Shown here piece after piece: positions 36,725-41,490 of a DNA stretch of 41,490 nt. The notes beneath the pieces were generated by a model. The model worked only from the letters and a program-made list of their open reading frames with translations, had not been told where the DNA came from and ran no database searches. The DNA is taken from the NCBI GenBank assembly GCA_019748215.1, contig JAIEPV010000004.1, positions 1 to 41,490 on the forward strand. Reading direction: 5' to 3'. This stretch comes from Hyphomicrobium sp. (GTDB lineage: Bacteria > Pseudomonadota > Alphaproteobacteria > Rhizobiales > Hyphomicrobiaceae). The number at the start of each line of letters is the position of its first letter. Position 1 is the first letter of the stretch. A program made the translations under genes and the position numbers.

Positions 36725-37852
36725 ATGACCCCATCCACGTCAGCACGTCATCGCGCAGTTGATAGTCCATCCGCGCCCGAGTTTGCGAAAGTCATCAGCG
36801 AGCAGCGCGGCGCGGTGCATGCCTTGACGCTCAACCGGCCGAGCGCACTCAACGCCTTCGACGACGAGATGCGCCAAATTATTGCGGATGCCATCCCAGC
36901 GATTGCACGCAACCCCGATGTTTACGTCGTCGTGCTCAAATCGGCGAGCCCTAAAGCCTTTTGCGCTGGCGGCGATGTGCGCGTCCTGACACAGACGGCT
37001 GCCACGGACCTCGCGCGCGTCAAACGGTATTTTCGCTCCGAATACGCCTTGAATTGGCTGCTCGAATGTTTCTCCAAACCCACAGTTTCGCTGATCGATG
37101 GCATATGCATCGGGTCGGGCGCCGGTTTAAGCTGCTACAACACGCATCGCGTGGCCGGAGACGGTTACCGCTTTTCGATGCCTGAAGCGTCGATCGGACT
37201 GTTCCCCGATGTCGGCGTTGCGCATGTGCTGGCGCGGATGCAGTGGCCAATGGGACTTTATCTCGGCTTGACGGGCCGCATCGTCGAACGGGCAGACGCG
37301 AACTGGCTGGGCCTTGCCACCCATTGTATTGGCTCGGCGGCTTTCGAGACGATCGTCGAGCGGCTGTCGGATGCCCAGCCGATCGATCCGCTGCTGGATA
37401 GCCTGCATCGCGACCCGCCGGCTGGGCCACTGCAAAACGAAGCCGAAATGATCGGGGAATTTTTTTCCGGCAATACGCTTAGCGAGATTTTCCGCAAACT
37501 TGAAACCGCGTCCGGCGCGGTTCGCTCATTCGCGGAAAAGACGCTTGCCGATTTGAAGACCAAATCGCCCCTATCACTCGCGATTACGGATCGGCATATC
37601 CGAATGGCGCGACACATGGATTTGCGCGAAACGCTTGTTCAGGATTACCGGTTAGCAGTGAGGTGTCTTGAAGATCGCGATTTCTATGAAGGGGTGCGGG
37701 CGGTGCTGATCGATAAAGATCGTTACCCGCAATGGTCGCCTGGAGCGCTCGCCGACATCACGGAAACAATGATCGACCGCTACTTTAGCTCGCTTGGCGA
37801 CGATGATCTCACCTTGCCAACGCGCGTCGAAATGCAGGCGGCGCGCGTGTAG
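36725..37852 (+). CDS. 3-hydroxyisobutyryl-CoA hydrolase-like crotonase
   Basis: This crotonase-superfamily enzyme most resembles 3-hydroxyisobutyryl-CoA hydrolase of valine breakdown, which frees 3-hydroxyisobutyrate from CoA. Visible blocks are LTLNRPSALNAF, the oxyanion part KAFCAGGDVR, GICIGSGAGLSCYNTHRVAG, FSMPEASIGLFPDVG, and the C-terminal helical region with AIFDRHIRMA-like segment (here ITDRHIRMARHMDL). Length with the ATG at 36725 is 375 residues, close to the family's 350-380. The upstream frame is open to 36608 but has weak protein character. Other valine genes are not nearby. Substrate is inferred from similarity alone. Confidence 0.88.
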   Translation: MTPSTSARHRAVDSPSAPEFAKVISEQRGAVHALTLNRPSALNAFDDEMRQIIADAIPAIARNPDVYVVVLKSASPKAFCAGGDVRVLTQTAATDLARVKRYFRSEYALNWLLECFSKPTVSLIDGICIGSGAGLSCYNTHRVAGDGYRFSMPEASIGLFPDVGVAHVLARMQWPMGLYLGLTGRIVERADANWLGLATHCIGSAAFETIVERLSDAQPIDPLLDSLHRDPPAGPLQNEAEMIGEFFSGNTLSEIFRKLETASGAVRSFAEKTLADLKTKSPLSLAITDRHIRMARHMDLRETLVQDYRLAVRCLEDRDFYEGVRAVLIDKDRYPQWSPGALADITETMIDRYFSSLGDDDLTLPTRVEMQAARV

Positions 37853-38080
37853 CTATCGGAACGCGGTCCAAGTCGATCAAAAGCGCCATATTGAATTAAC
37901 CCGCTGTTGTCCAACATCAGGGTTAGGCCTCGAAGACAGTTAAAAATTCGTTTTAAAACACCCTCGGAACTATTCTTTTACTATGTCTATTTAGCCGACA
38001 TTTATGGATGTGGGTTATCTATCGCTACAACCCGGAATAATCGGGATGCGTCAATACAGGTAACAGGCAGGGTAAGTTTC

Positions 38081-38590
38081 ATGGGTGTCGCATTGGACGT
38101 GGCGCGTCATCGCGCTCCGGTGCAGGACGATAGTTTTCGCACCGAATATTTGCAGGCACTGCGCTTGATCGAGCGTCTGCATCGTTTGCTTCTCGACGTC
38201 ATCAAGGACGAATTCGATCGCCAAGGTGGCGCCGAGATCAACAGTGTGCAAGCGCTGCTGCTCTACAACATCGGCGAAGGCGAGTTGACGGCCGGCGAGC
38301 TCAAAACGCGCGGTTATTATCTCGGCTCGAACGTCTCCTACAACTTGAAGAAGCTCGTCGACATGGGCTTCATCCATTACAAGCGGTCCGATGTCGACCG
38401 CCGCTCGGTGCGCGTCAGCCTTACGCAAAAAGGCCTCGACGCGTGCGAAATCGTCCACAAGCTCTATCACCGCCAACTCGGCTCGGTGCAGGCCGTCGGC
38501 GAGATCTCGAATGACGACGTCAAAGGTTTGAACAAAGCGCTGGTTCGCCTCGAGCGCTTCTGGTCCGACCAGATCCGCTATCGGCTCTAA
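38081..38590 (+). CDS. ldtR: LdtR-type MarR family regulator
   Basis: A 169-residue MarR-family winged-helix protein: the dimer helix FRTEYLQALRLIERLHRLLLDVIKDEF, recognition region TAGELKTRGYYLGSNVSYNLKKLVDMGF, the wing YKRSDVDRRSVRVSLTQKG and a C-terminal helix with LVRLERFWSDQI. It matches the LdtR group of Rhizobiales and Liberibacter, transcriptional regulators linked to L,D-transpeptidase expression and stress tolerance. The frame is open 58 codons upstream, but the ATG at 38081 gives the family N-terminus and CAGGG lies eight bases before it. A strong terminator follows, and the gene for an L,D-transpeptidase starts 390 bp downstream. Confidence 0.93.
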   Translation: MGVALDVARHRAPVQDDSFRTEYLQALRLIERLHRLLLDVIKDEFDRQGGAEINSVQALLLYNIGEGELTAGELKTRGYYLGSNVSYNLKKLVDMGFIHYKRSDVDRRSVRVSLTQKGLDACEIVHKLYHRQLGSVQAVGEISNDDVKGLNKALVRLERFWSDQIRYRL

Positions 38591-38631
38591 TCGATCTCGT
38601 CCGGCAACGGATGGGCGCCGCATAACGTCGA

Positions 38632-38670
38632 GAAAAAGCCGCCGGCCCCGCGCCGTGCGGCTTTTTCTTT
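38632..38670 (+). terminator. Intrinsic terminator after ldtR
   Basis: Ten-base perfect arms GAAAAAGCCG (38632-38641) and CGGCTTTTTC (38658-38667) with a GC-rich loop and a T-rich end (TTTTTCTTT). It lies 42 bp after the ldtR stop and separates ldtR from the downstream gene, so each likely has its own promoter. Confidence 0.9.
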
Positions 38671-38927
38671 GCCGGCTCGTCGGTTGCTTGCTGCTTGGGG
38701 GGGGAGGGGCGCTATGTGGCGGGCGTAGCAGCCCCCGGCCCATCTGTGGCCGCCGGGCCTCTGGCCGGCAATATCGGCCGCGGTGGGGAGCACAGCCGTC
38801 GCGGTGCGGTGTTTTCACGACTACACTCCAGCGCGGTTACAATTTTGTTTACGTTTTTGGCCGAGCGCTGGTCTAAGAGACGAGTGATTTCTGGCGCTCC
38901 GACGCGGGCGGCGGAAATCCGATCTGA

Positions 38928-38958
38928 CTGACATTACAGATCTGCCTGACATTACAGA
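38928..38958. promoter_or_regulatory. Tandem operator-like repeat before the L,D-transpeptidase
   Basis: CTGACATTACAGA occurs twice (38928-38940 and 38946-38958), 18 bp apart start to start, each a partial palindrome (CTG ... CAG). The repeat lies 23 bp before the transpeptidase start codon. It could be the LdtR binding site. Confidence 0.6.
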
Positions 38959-38980
38959 GATGTGCGACACGAGGCGGACG

Positions 38981-40339
38981 ATGACGATCGGGGCGACGGC
39001 GATGGGTCGGGCAAAGCAGAGATTTGAGATCATGGGGACCGCCGCGGCCACGATCATCCGCTGCGCAATCGCGGCAGTCGTCTTGCTGGCGGCACCGGGA
39101 ATTGTTTCGCTGGCCCGCGCCGACGACCCGATGAACCTGTTCCAGTTCGGCCCCGTCGGCAGGGGGCCAGGCGGCGGCAGTGAAAGCTACGACCGCGACT
39201 TCGTGCGCGAGTGGGAATCGAACCCGCCAAAGGGTTACGCGACGCTGTCCAGAGCCAATATCGACGCCACCAAAGCCGCCGTCGCCCGCTACTCCGCGAT
39301 GGTGCAAGCTGGCGGGTGGGCGGCGCTCCCAGAGCCACAGAAGCGCGATGGGCAATGGGATTTGCTTCAGGCCGGAAGTCGTGACCCGGCGGTGCGGCTG
39401 CTTCGAGCCCGCCTCACCATGTCGGGCGAGTTGAAAGACGGTGATGCGACTGCAGACTATTTCGACTACGAGCTCGAAAAAGCTGTAAAGCGCTTTCAAG
39501 CGTCGAACGGGCTGACCCCGACCGGTATTGTCGATAAGCGCACAGTCGTGGCGTTGAACGTCCCGGCCGACGCGCGCCTCAAGCAGCTCAAGGCGAATGT
39601 CACGCGGTTGCAGCAGTTGGTCCCCGCGACGGCCAAGAAATACGTCATGGTCAACATTCCGTCGGCCCACATAGAGGCCGTCGAAAACGGGCAGATCGTG
39701 GCGCGCTATGCCGGTGTCGTCGGCAAGATCGACCGGCCGACGCCGCTGCTATTGTCGAGCATCACCGATTTGAACTTCAACCCGATCTGGCGGTTGCCGC
39801 CGACCGTCATTTCGGAAGACCTCATCCCGCGCGGGCGCGAGATGCAGTCAAAGGGCCAGGACGTTTTGGCGAAATTCCACATCGATGCCTACGATGGTGC
39901 CGGCAGGAAGATGACGACGAGTGCCGTCAACTGGCAGAAAGTTTCGCCCGGCACGTACACCTACAGCCAGCAGCCGGGAAAAGAAAACCCGCTCGGTTTC
40001 CTGAAAATCAACTTCGACAGTGCGCACTCGGTCTACATGCACGATACGCCATCCGACCGCATCTTCGGGCGAAACTTCCGCTCGGCGAGTTCAGGCTGCA
40101 TTCGTGTGCACAATATCGAACATCTGGCAGTGTGGCTTCTCGGTGATCAGGGTGGATGGAACAGCGACCGCATCGCCAAGATGAAGGCAAATGGCGAGCG
40201 TCTCGACGTGCGCCTGAAAAAGCCGGTGCAATTGCATTTCGTGTATATTACCGCCTGGGCGACCGAAGACGGCGTCGTACAATTCCGTCGCGATCTCTAT
40301 CAGCGTGACGGAGTCGGCGCGGTGGCGGCGACGTATTAG
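38981..40339 (+). CDS. L,D-transpeptidase (YkuD domain) with peptidoglycan-binding domain
   Basis: L,D-transpeptidases make 3-3 cross-links in peptidoglycan or attach proteins to it in the periplasm. The 452-residue protein has a signal peptide (hydrophobic IRCAIAAVVLLAAPGIVSLA, cleavage near ARA), an N-terminal region, a peptidoglycan-binding helix bundle with DYFDYELEKAVKRFQASNGLTPTG at about 170-200, and a YkuD domain at about 220-420 ending in the catalytic SSGCIRVHN motif with a conserved His upstream (YMHDTPS). The architecture is YcbB/LdtD-like. The ATG at 38981 has GAGGCGG upstream; the frame is open to 38960, inside the operator-like repeat. LdtR control is likely. Confidence 0.93.
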   Translation: MTIGATAMGRAKQRFEIMGTAAATIIRCAIAAVVLLAAPGIVSLARADDPMNLFQFGPVGRGPGGGSESYDRDFVREWESNPPKGYATLSRANIDATKAAVARYSAMVQAGGWAALPEPQKRDGQWDLLQAGSRDPAVRLLRARLTMSGELKDGDATADYFDYELEKAVKRFQASNGLTPTGIVDKRTVVALNVPADARLKQLKANVTRLQQLVPATAKKYVMVNIPSAHIEAVENGQIVARYAGVVGKIDRPTPLLLSSITDLNFNPIWRLPPTVISEDLIPRGREMQSKGQDVLAKFHIDAYDGAGRKMTTSAVNWQKVSPGTYTYSQQPGKENPLGFLKINFDSAHSVYMHDTPSDRIFGRNFRSASSGCIRVHNIEHLAVWLLGDQGGWNSDRIAKMKANGERLDVRLKKPVQLHFVYITAWATEDGVVQFRRDLYQRDGVGAVAATY

Positions 40340-40792
40340 AACTCGTCTGCGATCGACGGCTCAGCTCAGGGGTGTTGCGAGCCTTTCGACCAACGACAAG
40401 GCTCAAGGGTGCGCTGCGCCGCGCAACCACACTTATGCAGCAACGTCTCGTTGTACCCTATGAACCTGCCTTCAAAAATGGCATAGGCTCGTTCGAGCGG
40501 CCCGGCGGTCACGCCAAGTTTCGGGCAATGCTTCTGGCCAAGCCAAAGTCTCGATCGCGATATAAGACCGGCAGACCGGCTGGGTTGCTGTCGTGGTAAA
40601 AAACGTCTCGAAATCACCACGAACCGATGGCACGCCGTTTCCGTTACATATGTTCGAGCACGTCTAAGACGGGTGTCGCACGTGGCGGCGCCAACGCGAC
40701 GAAACGGCACTGGCAGCAGCGCCGAAGTCGAGCGATAACGGTCGCGAAAAAAAAAGCGTCGCAAGAGCGCCCCGGGAGTGAAAAGTCGTTTC
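40340..40792. other. Spacer before hemA with no visible gene
   Basis: In these 453 bases the frames are short and lack protein character. A run of nine A residues lies at about 40746-40755, near the hemA start. No regulator box (FNR/Irr-like) could be recognised by eye. The hemA promoter must lie here. Confidence 0.4.
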
Positions 40793-41490
40793 ATGACCTA
40801 CGATAAGATACTAGGCGAAGCGGTCGACTCGGTAAAACGCGAGGGCCGCTATCGCATCTTTGCCGACGTGAAGCGCCGGCGTGGCGCATATCCCAAAGCT
40901 GATGTTTACCGCGACGCAACCTCGCGGCCAATCACGGTGTGGTGCTCGAACGATTATCTCGGCATGGGCCAGCACGCGAGCGTCATTGCGGCCATGCATG
41001 AAGCGATCGATCGGGTTGGCGCCGGATCGGGCGGCACCCGAAATATTTCGGGCACCACGCATTATCACGTCGAACTTGAAAACGAGATCGCCGATCTTCA
41101 CCGCAAGGATGCAGCACTTCTATTCACGTCGGCTTACGTCGCCAACGAAGCCGCACTTTCTACGCTCGTGCAACTGCTGCCCGGATGCGTTGTCTTCTCG
41201 GACGAAAAAAATCACGCGTCGATGATTGCCGGCATCCGCAACGGTCGCGGGCCGAAGCAGATTTTCCTGCACAACGATATCGGCGATCTCGAAGCGAAGT
41301 TGAAAAGCGTGCCTGTCGGCGTGCCCAAGATTATCGCCTTCGAAAGCGTATATTCGATGGATGGCCACGTCGCCCCTATCGCCGCGATTTGTGATCTCGC
41401 AAAAAAATACAACGCACTGACGTATCTCGACGAGGTGCATGCGGTCGGTCTTTACGGTCCGCGCGGCGGCGGCATCGCAGAGCGCGATGG
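40793..41490 (+). CDS. hemA: 5-aminolevulinate synthase, N-terminal part
   Basis: The gene runs off the right edge, so only 232 residues are visible. HemA (ALAS) condenses glycine and succinyl-CoA with pyridoxal phosphate to 5-aminolevulinate, the C4 route of haem synthesis typical of alphaproteobacteria. Visible blocks are [55 protein letters not shown] and [12 protein letters not shown] with the Asp and His that contact PLP; the Schiff-base lysine lies beyond the window. The ATG at 40793 gives [11 protein letters not shown]. Ribosome-binding sequence is weak (GGGAG 15 bases upstream). It is 453 bp from the transpeptidase. Confidence 0.95.
   Translation, partial: MTYDKILGEAVDSVKREGRYRIFADVKRRRGAYPKADVYRDATSRPITVWCSNDYLGMGQHASVIAAMHEAIDRVGAGSGGTRNISGTTHYHVELENEIADLHRKDAALLFTSAYVANEAALSTLVQLLPGCVVFSDEKNHASMIAGIRNGRGPKQIFLHNDIGDLEAKLKSVPVGVPKIIAFESVYSMDGHVAPIAAICDLAKKYNALTYLDEVHAVGLYGPRGGGIAERD

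Larger units (their letters stand above)
38591..38980. promoter_or_regulatory. ldtR terminator and transpeptidase promoter region
   Basis: This 390-bp spacer holds a strong terminator at 38632-38670 and, at 38928-38958, a tandem repeat just upstream of the transpeptidase start. GAGGCGG at 38971-38977 is its ribosome-binding site. The stretch between, including GGGGGGG near 38700, contains no gene. Confidence 0.5.

Noticed and set aside
40366-40794. 142-residue minus-strand frame before hemA
   Set aside because: Its composition is Arg/Phe/Cys-rich with no domain, and it abuts the hemA start; taken as a chance frame.

Overview
The window reads as chromosomal DNA of an alphaproteobacterium, most likely of the order Hyphomicrobiales (Rhizobiales). 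Pointers are a 5-aminolevulinate synthase of the C4 haem pathway, an LdtR-type MarR regulator next to an L,D-transpeptidase, an NDUFA12-like complex I accessory subunit beside a DUF2155 gene, a B12-dependent NrdJ, an extensin-domain protein and a DUF1499 protein. Genus cannot be fixed by eye. No phage, plasmid, integrase, canonical transposase or CRISPR array was seen.

Region 1 (1-5.7 kb) holds the end of a DUF1499 gene overlapping a convergent metallo-beta-lactamase-fold hydrolase, a tRNA-Pro(CGG), the dTDP-rhamnose genes rmlC-rmlB-rmlA on the minus strand, and ada on the plus strand. The fourth gene of that pathway, rmlD, lies about 14 kb away at 17.9 kb behind an OhrR-like regulator. Region 2 (6-9.6 kb) carries a small membrane protein, the ergothioneine pair egtB-egtD and a DUF427 gene.

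Region 3 (10.2-12.8 kb) is a tight five-gene plus-strand operon: three small membrane proteins, a ferric-reductase-like membrane domain fused to a Rieske [2Fe-2S] domain, and a membrane-anchored protein with a paired CX3C motif. It looks like an uncharacterised envelope electron-transfer module and is the best candidate here for an undescribed system. Region 4 (12.9-20.1 kb) mixes regulators (AraC, LysR, OhrR/MarR), exported proteins of unknown role, rmlD, and an exported MsrA/MsrB pair for repairing oxidised methionine.

Region 5 (20.2-24.7 kb) has sfsA, a divergent exported creatininase-family protein with an altered metal site, a CinA/MoaB-fold protein and an RlpA-like envelope protein. Region 6 (24.7-28 kb) is the least ordinary stretch: almost 1 kb of hairpin-rich sequence without a convincing gene, then three copies of a roughly 190-bp nested palindromic repeat. 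Two same-orientation copies bracket a small GIY-YIG endonuclease gene whose ribosome-binding site lies inside one repeat.

Region 7 (28-41.5 kb) is mainly housekeeping: nrdJ with a distant pair of NrdR-box-like sites, the complex I accessory subunit, a DUF2155 protein, hemB, an extensin-domain protein, a 3-hydroxyisobutyryl-CoA hydrolase, ldtR with a strong terminator, an L,D-transpeptidase preceded by a tandem operator-like repeat, and the first 698 bases of hemA, which runs off the window.
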